A stretch of 64,000 nucleotides of DNA from an uncultured Eubacteriales bacterium (lineage in GTDB: Bacteria > Bacillota > Clostridia > Oscillospirales > CAG-272): positions 1 to 64,000 of the forward strand of contig CAKSSY010000001.1 of the NCBI GenBank assembly GCA_934489945.1, in the 5' to 3' direction. Both the position numbers and the translations under genes were made by a program. Below the pieces are notes generated by a model. The model saw nothing but the letters and a program-made list of their open reading frames with translations. It searched no databases and was not told the DNA's origin. Of the stretch, positions 57,219-64,000 are shown in pieces; the first letter of the stretch is position 1, and each line of letters opens with the position of its first letter.

Positions 57219-57268
57219 ATCGTGCGCATCGAAATTTACGCACGATAAGGAGACGGGTAAAAACCCGT
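57219..57268 (-). promoter_or_regulatory. Structured rpsF leader
   Basis: Two hairpins lie between promoter and ribosome site: ACGGGT/ACCCGT (57253-57268) and ATCGTGCG/CGCACGAT (57219-57246). Many Firmicutes have an S6:S18-binding leader here; I could not confirm its consensus in this sequence. Confidence 0.4.
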
Positions 57269-57276
57269 TCTAGAAT

Positions 57277-57305
57277 AGTTTACCACATTTATTTCTTTTT
57301 GTCAA
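57277..57305 (-). promoter_or_regulatory. Promoter of rpsF-ssb-rpsR
   Basis: TTGACA (57300-57305), 17 nt, TAAACT (57277-57282) on the - strand. Confidence 0.8.
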
Positions 57306-57324
57306 GGGATTTGCGAAAAAAGAC

Positions 57325-57357
57325 GCCCTCCTGCGAACAAATTGTTCGCAGGAGGGC
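57325..57357 (-). terminator. Terminator of potABCD
   Basis: A 14-bp perfect stem GCCCTCCTGCGAAC with a 5-nt loop, followed on the - strand by GTCTTTTTTC. It lies 5 nt past the potD stop. Confidence 0.9.
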
Positions 57358-57362
57358 AAAAT

Positions 57363-58598
57363 TTAATCGTAGTATGCTGCGCGTATTTTCTTTTTGACAA
57401 AATGGACGGTAAGAACAGTACCGAAAGCCACAACAATCACTCCACAGAGAATGAAGATGCCGACTCCGATTTTACTTTCAATCTTCAGGTCTTCCCAAAG
57501 CGTGTTCATCAGCATACGTGTTTCATCGGGGAGATCATGATAGTACTGCATATTACTGATATCAAAATCGTAGAGAATGGAGATGGCATCGGGGTGAACT
57601 TCCTCTGTCATATAGGCGATGTAGTCCTCATTCTCGAACACCAGTTTGTTGGGCCATGCGTAGCAGACATATTCTGCGTTGGCAACGGCAACTTCTTCGC
57701 TCAACATAAAATTGATGTATTCAAGAGCAAGGTCGTAGTTTTTCGTGCTGGAAGGAATGCACATGGCATCAACAAAAACGTTTGTGCCTTCCTTCGGATA
57801 ATAAAACCCGAGCTGTTCGTTGTCGCCGTACATGGTAAAAAAGTCGCCGGCGTAGTACGATGAGATTGCTGCCGAACCGCCTTTCATCTTGTTGAAGATT
57901 TCGTCCATGACATATCCTTGGACAACATTTTTTTGCTTTTTCAGAAGTTCAAGGGCGGTTTGCCATTCGGCGGGGTCGGTGGAATTGACATCGTAACCGA
58001 GGTAGTATTGCGCGGTGCCGAAAGCATCACGAGGATTATTGAACTGAAGGATATTTCCCTTGTAGTCTTCATCCCACATCAACGACCAACTTCCGAGGTC
58101 TTCATCATCCGGGTCAACCATATCGGTATTATAGATGATGCCGACCGTACCGTAAGTATAGGGGACGGACCAGAGGTTGTCGGGATCATAGTAAAGATTT
58201 TTGAAATTGTCATCGATATACTTGTAATTCGGAATGTTCTTTTCGGGAGAGATCTCTTTGAGAAGTCCTTCGGCAGCGAGACGTGCCACCATATAGTCGG
58301 ACGGGATAACGACATCGTAGCTGACCGCGCCGCTGGAGAGTTTGGCGTAAAGGTCCTCGTTGCTGGCATATGTGGAGTAATTGACTCTGACATTTATGCC
58401 GAGTTCTTTACGGCAATATTCCTCAAATGCGGCGTTGACATCCATGGAATCTTCCGAGCCGTCGGAAATGTACTCGCCCCAGTTATACACATAAAGCGTT
58501 GTGGCGGCACCGGTCGGTTTTTCGGAGTCGTTTTCCCGGCAGGAAAACAAGCAGATTGATGCAAGAAGCAAAAGAAATACAAGAAGTGTTTTTTTCAT
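57363..58598 (-). CDS. potD: Spermidine/putrescine-binding lipoprotein with C-terminal membrane helix
   Basis: 411 residues from ATG 58598, with GGAGGGG upstream. Signal peptide MKKTLLVFLLLLASICLFSC with lipobox Cys. TTLYVYNWGEYISDG and VSYDVVIPSDYMVARL are PotD-type. After the binding domain there is a hydrophobic segment (GVGIFILCGVIVVAFGTVL, about 375-395) and a basic KKKIRAAYYD end, which ordinary PotD proteins lack. It overlaps potC by 4 nt. Confidence 0.9.
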   Translation of the reverse strand: MKKTLLVFLLLLASICLFSCRENDSEKPTGAATTLYVYNWGEYISDGSEDSMDVNAAFEEYCRKELGINVRVNYSTYASNEDLYAKLSSGAVSYDVVIPSDYMVARLAAEGLLKEISPEKNIPNYKYIDDNFKNLYYDPDNLWSVPYTYGTVGIIYNTDMVDPDDEDLGSWSLMWDEDYKGNILQFNNPRDAFGTAQYYLGYDVNSTDPAEWQTALELLKKQKNVVQGYVMDEIFNKMKGGSAAISSYYAGDFFTMYGDNEQLGFYYPKEGTNVFVDAMCIPSSTKNYDLALEYINFMLSEEVAVANAEYVCYAWPNKLVFENEDYIAYMTEEVHPDAISILYDFDISNMQYYHDLPDETRMLMNTLWEDLKIESKIGVGIFILCGVIVVAFGTVLTVHFVKKKIRAAYYD

Positions 58599-59407
58599 GC
58601 CGCCCCTCCGTTCTTTTTGCTTTTTGCTCCGCGCGAACCGGCAAAATTGACGGCAAGCAATAGCGCGAGAATGACGAATACCATCAGTGCACAAAGAGCG
58701 TACATACTGTATTTGACCTCGTGTGCGGTCTGGTTGTAAACGTAGAGGGGGAGAGTCTGAAAATCGGGGGAGCTGACGAAATGGCTGATAACAAAGTCGT
58801 CAAGCGAAAGGGTAAAGCCCATCATCAGTCCCGAGATGACACCCGGCATGACAAACGGCAACTCGACCTTGAAAAAGGTCTTTGTCGGCGTACAGCCGAG
58901 GTCAAGTGCTGCCTCGCGCAGACGAGGGTCCATCTGGCGGAAACGCGGGAGGACAGACAAAATAACATACGGAAGATTAAATGTGGTGTGAGCGATAATC
59001 ATGGTCGGCAGACCGAATCGAATCGGCAGAAACGACAGGGAAATTGCACCGACAAAGAGAAGCATCATGGAAACACCGGTCACAATATCGGGGTTCATCA
59101 TCGGGATATTGGTAACCGTAATCAGTGCATTCTTCAGATGTTTACTTTTCATCCGGTCGATACCGAGGGCGGCAAAGGTGCCGATGACGGTGGCAAGCAG
59201 AGAGGAGGTGACCGCGAGAATCAGGGAATTGCGAAGAGCACTGAGGGCACTGGAATCGCGGAACAATTCGCGGTACCAGTAGAGCGAAACGCCCGAAAAG
59301 CGGTTCAGTGTGCCTGCACGGTTAAAGGAAAACAATACAAGGACAATGATCGGCGCATAAAGAAGTGCGAAAATGACCCACATATAAATTCTGGACAGTC
59401 TTTTCAT
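58595..59407 (-). CDS. potC: Spermidine/putrescine ABC permease PotC
   Basis: 270 residues, six membrane helices. EAALDLGCTPTKTFFKVELPFVMPG is the EAA coupling loop of type I importers. Overlaps potB and potD by 4 nt each. Confidence 0.92.
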   Translation of the reverse strand: MKRLSRIYMWVIFALLYAPIIVLVLFSFNRAGTLNRFSGVSLYWYRELFRDSSALSALRNSLILAVTSSLLATVIGTFAALGIDRMKSKHLKNALITVTNIPMMNPDIVTGVSMMLLFVGAISLSFLPIRFGLPTMIIAHTTFNLPYVILSVLPRFRQMDPRLREAALDLGCTPTKTFFKVELPFVMPGVISGLMMGFTLSLDDFVISHFVSSPDFQTLPLYVYNQTAHEVKYSMYALCALMVFVILALLLAVNFAGSRGAKSKKNGGAA

Positions 59408-60228
59408 ACAATCATGCCTCCTTCCTTGTTGTCGGAAAAGCGGTTCATAACCGCAACCGAGATCAGAATCAGGATCATCATGACCAACGAAATGGCTGCA
59501 CCGATATTATAAGTGTTGACATTTTGGAATTGACGTTCAATGGTATCACCGATCAGATCAAAAGCACCACCGCCCAGTTTTTGAGAAATGTAGAAGGTGC
59601 TGATGGAAGGGACAAAAACCATTGTAATTCCCGAAATGATTCCCGGTACCGAGAGGGGGAGGGTGACACGGAACAGTGTCATGACACCGTTGCATCCGAG
59701 ATCGCTTGCCGCCTCATAATATCGCTTGTCCAGCTTGGAAATGCTGGTATAAATCGGAAGAACCATATAGGGCAAAAAGTCATAGACCATGCCGAGGATA
59801 ACAGCACCCGATGTGCCGACGATCTTGACTTTGGGAAGCCCGATTGTTTCGAGAAGCGAATTGAGGAGTCCGCCATTGTCGAGAATCGTCATCAGGGAAT
59901 ATGTGCGGATCAGGAGGCTGATCCACATGGGCAACATCAGAAAAACAATCAGCATTTTCTGTTTGCGCGGCGAAAGTTGTGAAATAATATAGGCGAGCGG
60001 GTACCCGATGATAAGGCAGATGGCTGTAGCGATGAGGGCAAAGCAGATCGACAGCAGGAAGATGTGGGTATATCCCGACAGCATGGTAATATTGTCAAAC
60101 GTAAAATTGCCGTAAGTGTCCGTAAAAGCAAAATATATGACAAAAATCAGCGGCGCAACAATGAAGAGCAATGCCCAGACGCTATGAGGAACGGCGGCAA
60201 AGTTTTCCGAGAAAGAACGTTTTTTCAT
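59404..60228 (-). CDS. potB: Spermidine/putrescine ABC permease PotB
   Basis: 274 residues, six membrane helices; [25 protein letters not shown] is the EAA loop. Start overlaps the potA stop by 4 nt. Confidence 0.92.
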   Translation of the reverse strand: MKKRSFSENFAAVPHSVWALLFIVAPLIFVIYFAFTDTYGNFTFDNITMLSGYTHIFLLSICFALIATAICLIIGYPLAYIISQLSPRKQKMLIVFLMLPMWISLLIRTYSLMTILDNGGLLNSLLETIGLPKVKIVGTSGAVILGMVYDFLPYMVLPIYTSISKLDKRYYEAASDLGCNGVMTLFRVTLPLSVPGIISGITMVFVPSISTFYISQKLGGGAFDLIGDTIERQFQNVNTYNIGAAISLVMMILILISVAVMNRFSDNKEGGMIV

Positions 60229-61367
60229 TCCGGCATTTCCTCCTCCTGCTCCTCGACGGATTCGGCATCGGAAAGCTCGTCAAATTCATCGCTGAACGAG
60301 GAATAGTCGCCGAACATATTGGAGTATTCGGACTTTTTCATGACGTGAATGGCATCCGGCTCAATATACAGTCCGATTGTGTCGCCGGGAGCCACATAGT
60401 CTGTGGACTGAATCATCCATTTGAAATTCTGGATATCGACAATGATTTCCCAATGAACGCCTTTGAACGTGACACTGGTGACGACACCTTCCAACATTCC
60501 TTTTTCGGGGGAGACAACGTCCACATCTTCGGGGCGGATGACAATGTCGACTTTTTCTTTCGGAGCAAAACCTTTGTCAACGCAGTCAAAGATGTGACCG
60601 GCGAATTTTGCCTTGTAGTCTTCAAGCATTATTCCGTCAAGGATATTGGATTCTCCGATGAAGTCGGCAACGAAGGCATTGACCGGTTCGTTGTAAATAT
60701 CGGCAGGTGTGCCGATTTGCTGAATTTTACCGTCTGCCATCACCACGACGGTGTCGGACATGGAGAGTGCTTCTTCCTGATCGTGGGTGACGTAAATAAA
60801 GGTAATGCCGGTTTTTGTCTGAATATTTTTCAGCTCATTCTGCATATCTTTTCGGAGTTTTAAGTCAAGGGCACCCAAGGGTTCATCAAGCAAAAGAACT
60901 TTCGGTTGGTTAATCAGTGCACGGGCAATGGCCACACGCTGTTGCTGTCCGCCGGAAAGGAAATTGACGTTTTTCTTTTCAAAGCCTTTCAGATTGACGA
61001 GAGCCAACATTTCTTTGACTCGCGTTCGTATTTCCGCGTCGTGCATTTTCTTTACACGAAGACCGAAAGCGATGTTTTCATAAACATTCAGATGAGGAAA
61101 GAGCGCGTACTTTTGGAAAACCGTGTTGACGTGTCGCTTGTAAGGGGGAACATCGTTCAGAACGGCTCCGTCAAAAATGATTTTTCCTCTGTCCGGAGAC
61201 GCGAATCCGCTGATGATACGAAGCGTGGTGGTTTTTCCGCAACCGGAAGGACCGAGCAGTGTTACAAATTCCTTGTCATGAATGTCAAGATCAATGGACT
61301 TCAGAACCTGTTCGCCGTCAAACTCCTTGCAGATACCTTTCAATTCGATGAGCTTTTTTTTCTCCAT
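60225..61367 (-). CDS. potA: Spermidine/putrescine ABC ATPase PotA
   Basis: 380 residues from ATG 61367 ([11 protein letters not shown]). Walker [13 protein letters not shown], signature [15 protein letters not shown], Walker [12 protein letters not shown], a C-terminal TOBE domain and an acidic tail. The best ribosome site (AAAGGAG, 5 nt spacing) serves ATG 61374, whose frame is offset by one base across an A8 tract and stops after 18 codons. First gene of the pot operon. Confidence 0.9.
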   Translation of the reverse strand: MEKKKLIELKGICKEFDGEQVLKSIDLDIHDKEFVTLLGPSGCGKTTTLRIISGFASPDRGKIIFDGAVLNDVPPYKRHVNTVFQKYALFPHLNVYENIAFGLRVKKMHDAEIRTRVKEMLALVNLKGFEKKNVNFLSGGQQQRVAIARALINQPKVLLLDEPLGALDLKLRKDMQNELKNIQTKTGITFIYVTHDQEEALSMSDTVVVMADGKIQQIGTPADIYNEPVNAFVADFIGESNILDGIMLEDYKAKFAGHIFDCVDKGFAPKEKVDIVIRPEDVDVVSPEKGMLEGVVTSVTFKGVHWEIIVDIQNFKWMIQSTDYVAPGDTIGLYIEPDAIHVMKKSEYSNMFGDYSSFSDEFDELSDAESVEEQEEEMPE

Positions 61368-61438
61368 TCGACATAAATACTCCTTTAGAATCATACAGAA
61401 TTTTCAAATCGCGGGCGTACCGTTTTTTGAATGGATAT

Positions 61439-61467
61439 ATTTTAGCAGATATGTCCTGGAATTGCAA
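61439..61467 (-). promoter_or_regulatory. Promoter of potABCD
   Basis: TTGCAA (61462-61467), 17 nt, TAAAAT (61439-61444) on the - strand, about 70 nt before potA. Confidence 0.75.
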
Positions 61468-61490
61468 TATCTTTTGAAAAATATTTTGTT

Positions 61491-62066
61491 CTAAGGAGAG
61501 TTTTTTTGCAGAAAAATGCGAAAAAAGATCGCTGTGGAGAAAAAGAAGAGGGAGAGGCTGTTTCCGGTTCGCAAAATCAGATAAATTGAGACGCTCCAAA
61601 GTGCAAACAAAAATAAAAAAGAGAGAAAATCCGTTATGCGGCAGGCGATCGCGGCATTTCCGAAGTGTGCGAGGAGACAGAAACAGATTCTGCCGCCGTC
61701 AAAGCCCTGTACAGGCATGAGATTCAGGATGGCGAACGCTGTCGAAACGGATAGAAAAAAGGAATCTTTCGGGAGCCCACAGAGAAGTCCGATGCCGACG
61801 GAGAGCAGGTTGAAAAAGGGACCTGCCGCGCAAAGAAGAATTTCTTTCCTGTAGGAGAGAATTTGCCCGCGGAACAAAAGGCGGATTCCGAAGGTGTCGG
61901 CATAAACTCCGTTTGGTTTTATGCCGAGAAGAACTGCCGAGAGAAGATGACCTGATTCATGAATCAGAATGGCAAGGAGAGTCAGGAATGGCACTTTGGT
62001 CGGGACGGTAAGTGTCCAGACGAGGATGCCGATAAGAAAAACAACAAAACTGATTTTCCGGAGCAT
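61491..62066 (-). CDS. M50 (S2P/SpoIVFB-like) membrane metalloprotease
   Basis: 191 residues from ATG 62066, with GGGGGAAA upstream. Zinc motif HESGH in LAILIHESGHLLSAVL and the second site NLMPVQGFDGG define an intramembrane protease; most of the chain is membrane helices. SpoIVFB, which activates sigma-K in sporulation, is of this type; assignment to it is inference since spoIVFA is not adjacent. It lies upstream of the pot promoter. Confidence 0.85.
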   Translation of the reverse strand: MLRKISFVVFLIGILVWTLTVPTKVPFLTLLAILIHESGHLLSAVLLGIKPNGVYADTFGIRLLFRGQILSYRKEILLCAAGPFFNLLSVGIGLLCGLPKDSFFLSVSTAFAILNLMPVQGFDGGRICFCLLAHFGNAAIACRITDFLSFLFLFALWSVSIYLILRTGNSLSLFFFSTAIFFRIFLQKNSP

Positions 62067-62136
62067 ACGTTTCCCCCTTTCCGACGACATCAGATGCGTC
62101 TTCACAAAAAATTAACAAATAAATTTTGGTTGTCTG

Positions 62137-62165
62137 TTGCAAAATGGACAAAAAGAGTATACAAT
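62137..62165 (+). promoter_or_regulatory. Promoter of iscS-iscU
   Basis: TTGCAA (62137-62142), 17 nt, TACAAT (62160-62165), about 60 nt before iscS. Confidence 0.7.
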
Positions 62166-62225
62166 AAAGACCGTTAAAAGAACGGGAAGTGACGGGACCG
62201 TAAAAACCGTGAAGAAAGGATCAAT

Positions 62226-63395
62226 ATGGAAATCAATCAGAAAAGAATTTATGCCGATAATGCGGCAACAACGCCGGTTTCGAGCGAAGTCATAGAAGCA
62301 ATGGAACCCTGTTTCCGTGAATTTTGGGGCAATCCCTCCAGTCTTTATCAGGAAGGTCAGCGCGCCAAGGAGATTGTGGATGCCGCTAGAGAAAAGGTGG
62401 CAGCTGCGCTTGGATGCGATGCCGGGGAAATTTATTTTACTTCCTGCGGCTCCGAGTCGGACAACTGGGCAATCAAGGGAGCCGCACACGCACCGGGAAA
62501 CAAGAGAAAGAAGATTGTTACCAGCAAGATTGAGCATCATGCGGTTCTTTATACCTGTGAGGCACTTGCCAAGGAGGGGTATGAAGTCGTGTATGTCGAT
62601 GTTGATGCAAACGGTGTGATTAACATGGACGAGCTTCGCGCGGCTGTAGATGATAATACTGCGATTGTTGCCGTGATGATGGCGAACAATGAGATCGGCA
62701 CGATTGAACCGATTGCCGAAATTGCCCGGATTGCTCACGAACATGGTGCTCTTATGTTTACCGACGCGGTTCAGGCGGTTGGCAATATTCCTGTAAATGT
62801 GAAGGAATTGGGAGTGGATATGCTTTCTCTTTCCGGTCATAAACTTCACGCGCCAAAAGGGATCGGTGCCTTGTATATCAGAAAGGGGGTTCGTATCCGC
62901 ACATTGATTGACGGTGGCGGACAAGAACGCGGAAAACGGGGAGGAACCGAAAACGTTCCTTATATTGCGGGACTTGGTGTGGCATTGGAAACTGCTGTAA
63001 AGCGTTTGCCGGATATGGAAAGGGTCAAAATGTTGAGAGAACGTTTGATTGACGGCTTGCTGCGGATTCCGTATTCTCAGCTTAACGGTGACAGAGAGTG
63101 CCGCCTCCCGGGAAATGCCAATTTTTCGTTTTCGTTTGTGGAAGGAGAGAGTCTTCTTCTTTTGCTGGATCTTGCCGGAATCAGTGCATCTACCGGTTCG
63201 GCGTGTTCGTCAAAGTCGTTGGAACCCTCACATGTGCTGATGGCGATTGGTGTGGAAGTGGAAATGGCGCATGGGTCGCTTCGTTTTTCCCTTTCTCACG
63301 AAAATACGGAAGAGGATGTCGACCGCATTATTGAAACTGTGAAGGCAAGCGTGGAACGCCTCAGAGCTATGAGCCCGCTTTGCCCTGCCAAATAA
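62226..63395 (+). CDS. iscS: Cysteine desulfurase (IscS/NifS)
   Basis: 389 residues. [12 protein letters not shown], the PLP Lys in [17 protein letters not shown], and the sulfur-carrying Cys in [23 protein letters not shown] precedes the ATG. It frees sulfur from cysteine for Fe-S clusters and tRNA thiolation. The 22-nt gap to the scaffold gene indicates one operon; no iscR-like gene is adjacent. Confidence 0.94.
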   Translation: MEINQKRIYADNAATTPVSSEVIEAMEPCFREFWGNPSSLYQEGQRAKEIVDAAREKVAAALGCDAGEIYFTSCGSESDNWAIKGAAHAPGNKRKKIVTSKIEHHAVLYTCEALAKEGYEVVYVDVDANGVINMDELRAAVDDNTAIVAVMMANNEIGTIEPIAEIARIAHEHGALMFTDAVQAVGNIPVNVKELGVDMLSLSGHKLHAPKGIGALYIRKGVRIRTLIDGGGQERGKRGGTENVPYIAGLGVALETAVKRLPDMERVKMLRERLIDGLLRIPYSQLNGDRECRLPGNANFSFSFVEGESLLLLLDLAGISASTGSACSSKSLEPSHVLMAIGVEVEMAHGSLRFSLSHENTEEDVDRIIETVKASVERLRAMSPLCPAK

Positions 63396-63417
63396 TATTA
63401 TCAAAGGAGAAAACAAT

Positions 63418-63855
63418 ATGCTTTACAGTGAAAAAGTTATGGATCATTTCAGCCATCCGCGGAATGTCGGCGAAATTGCCGATGCGGACGGTGTTGGCAC
63501 CGTAGGCAATGCCAAGTGCGGTGATATTATGCAGATGTTTATTAAGGTGGACAAAGAAACCGGCATTATTACCGATGTCAAGTTCAAAACGTTCGGATGC
63601 GGTGCCGCCATTGCCACATCGTCAATGGCTACCGAGCTCGTGAAGGGAAGAAGCATTGATGAAGCCCTTACGTTGACCAATTCCGCTGTGGTGGAGGCAT
63701 TGGAGGGTCTTCCGCCGGTCAAGATTCATTGTTCGGTTCTTGCGGAAGAGGCGATTAAAGCGGCAATTGCTGATTATTATAAGAAAAACGGTATTGATAA
63801 GGAAATTCCGGCACCCAAGGATTGTCACGAGTGTGAAATCCATGCCGAGAAATGA
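63418..63855 (+). CDS. iscU: Iron-sulfur scaffold protein IscU/NifU-like
   Basis: 145 residues. VGNAKCGDIMQMFIKV, KFKTFGCGAAIATSSM and KIHCSVLAEEAIKAAI hold the three cluster-ligand Cys. A C-terminal CHECEIHAEK tail adds two Cys, as in some clostridial NifU-like proteins. GGAG lies upstream. It follows iscS. Confidence 0.93.
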   Translation: MLYSEKVMDHFSHPRNVGEIADADGVGTVGNAKCGDIMQMFIKVDKETGIITDVKFKTFGCGAAIATSSMATELVKGRSIDEALTLTNSAVVEALEGLPPVKIHCSVLAEEAIKAAIADYYKKNGIDKEIPAPKDCHECEIHAEK

Positions 63856-63873
63856 AGCATAAATTTTCATATT

Positions 63874-63900
63874 GCGAGTGTTGAGAAAAACGACACTCGC
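63874..63900 (+). terminator. Terminator after iscU
   Basis: GCGAGTGT / ACACTCGC stem with an 11-nt loop and GTTTTTTTGC after it. Confidence 0.9.
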
Positions 63901-63989
63901 GTTTTTTTGCATGATTGAATTTTATTGTGCTTGGTTTTGCTTAAAATATAAGCATTATTTTCCATATACAGAAGGAAAAGAACTGCTTT

Positions 63990-64000
63990 ATGCCGCAACA
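63990..64000 (+). CDS. Possible first codons of a further gene (partial)
   Basis: ATG CCG CAA at the window edge, with GAAGGAAAAG upstream at long spacing and a possible TATAAG -10 near 63947. Too short to assign, and the start could lie elsewhere. Confidence 0.3.

Overview
The window reads as a chromosomal segment of an anaerobic, spore-forming-lineage Clostridia (Bacillota) of moderate G+C. The support is: the classic Firmicutes housekeeping order remA-gmk-rpoZ-priA-def-fmt-rsmB-rlmN-stp-prkC-rsgA-thiN; a 28-codon spoVM gene hidden between thiN and ygiQ; a six-gene Rnf complex; RicT; several oxygen-sensitive radical-SAM enzymes; textbook TTGACA-17-TATAAT promoters; and AAAGGAG-type ribosome binding sites. 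It does not look like a phage or plasmid, and I see no transposase, integrase or CRISPR array. Assignment below class is not possible from what I can see.

Layout. 1-64 is the tail of an unidentified + strand gene. 309-16174 (- strand) is one long operon read from a promoter at 16240: yicC, remA, gmk, rpoZ, priA, def, fmt, rsmB, rlmN, stp, prkC, rsgA, thiN, spoVM, ygiQ and an FAD oxidoreductase. 16323-17504 (+) holds efp and an acidic, Cys-rich zinc-ribbon protein. 17744-20358 (-) holds an aminotransferase, a frame-broken gene and a WecA/TagO-type glycosyltransferase. 20488-21503 (+) is an unrecognised 317-residue protein. 21613-21765 (-) holds tRNA-Glu and tRNA-Met. 21956-27116 (+) is rnfCDGEAB. 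27441-28538 (-) is a FliB-like protein with an apparent ACG start. 28695-32818 (+) holds a DUF3842 protein, an attenuated iron/cobalamin-type ABC importer and a DUF1893 protein. 32962-33435 (-) holds an Asn/Gln-rich microprotein, tRNA-Tyr and tRNA-Thr. 33600-39085 holds nrdG, a convergent radical-SAM protein, a glycerol-1-phosphate dehydrogenase, cinA and pfkA. 39317-45462 is a sugar-utilisation locus: serine hydrolase, AraC regulator, esterase and GH2 beta-galactosidase. 45571-50630 (-) holds ttcA, trmN6, ferredoxin, ricT, holB and rsmI. 50701-57192 holds a cell-wall amidase, ligA, hpf, a flavodoxin-like protein, tRNA-Lys, an alpha/beta hydrolase and rpsF-ssb-rpsR. 57363-61367 (-) is a potABCD polyamine importer. 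61491-64000 holds an M50 metalloprotease, iscS-iscU and the first codons of another gene.

How it fits together. The left half is protein synthesis and its quality control: start-codon formylation and deformylation, rRNA methylation, ribosome assembly GTPase, EF-P, ribosome hibernation and tRNA modification. It is coupled to PASTA-kinase/phosphatase signalling. Rnf gives ferredoxin:NAD ion-pumping energy conservation; IscS/IscU, the small ferredoxin and the radical-SAM enzymes form the iron-sulfur side of an anaerobic physiology.

The most unusual points are: a 202-bp dispersed element built of hairpins that sits at convergent gene ends (two full copies, one partial); the leader with a terminator immediately before the ABC permease start; the ACG-start FliB homologue; the A8 tract that puts the best potA start out of frame; the frame-broken gene at 18638-19157; and the Asn/Gln repeat microprotein.
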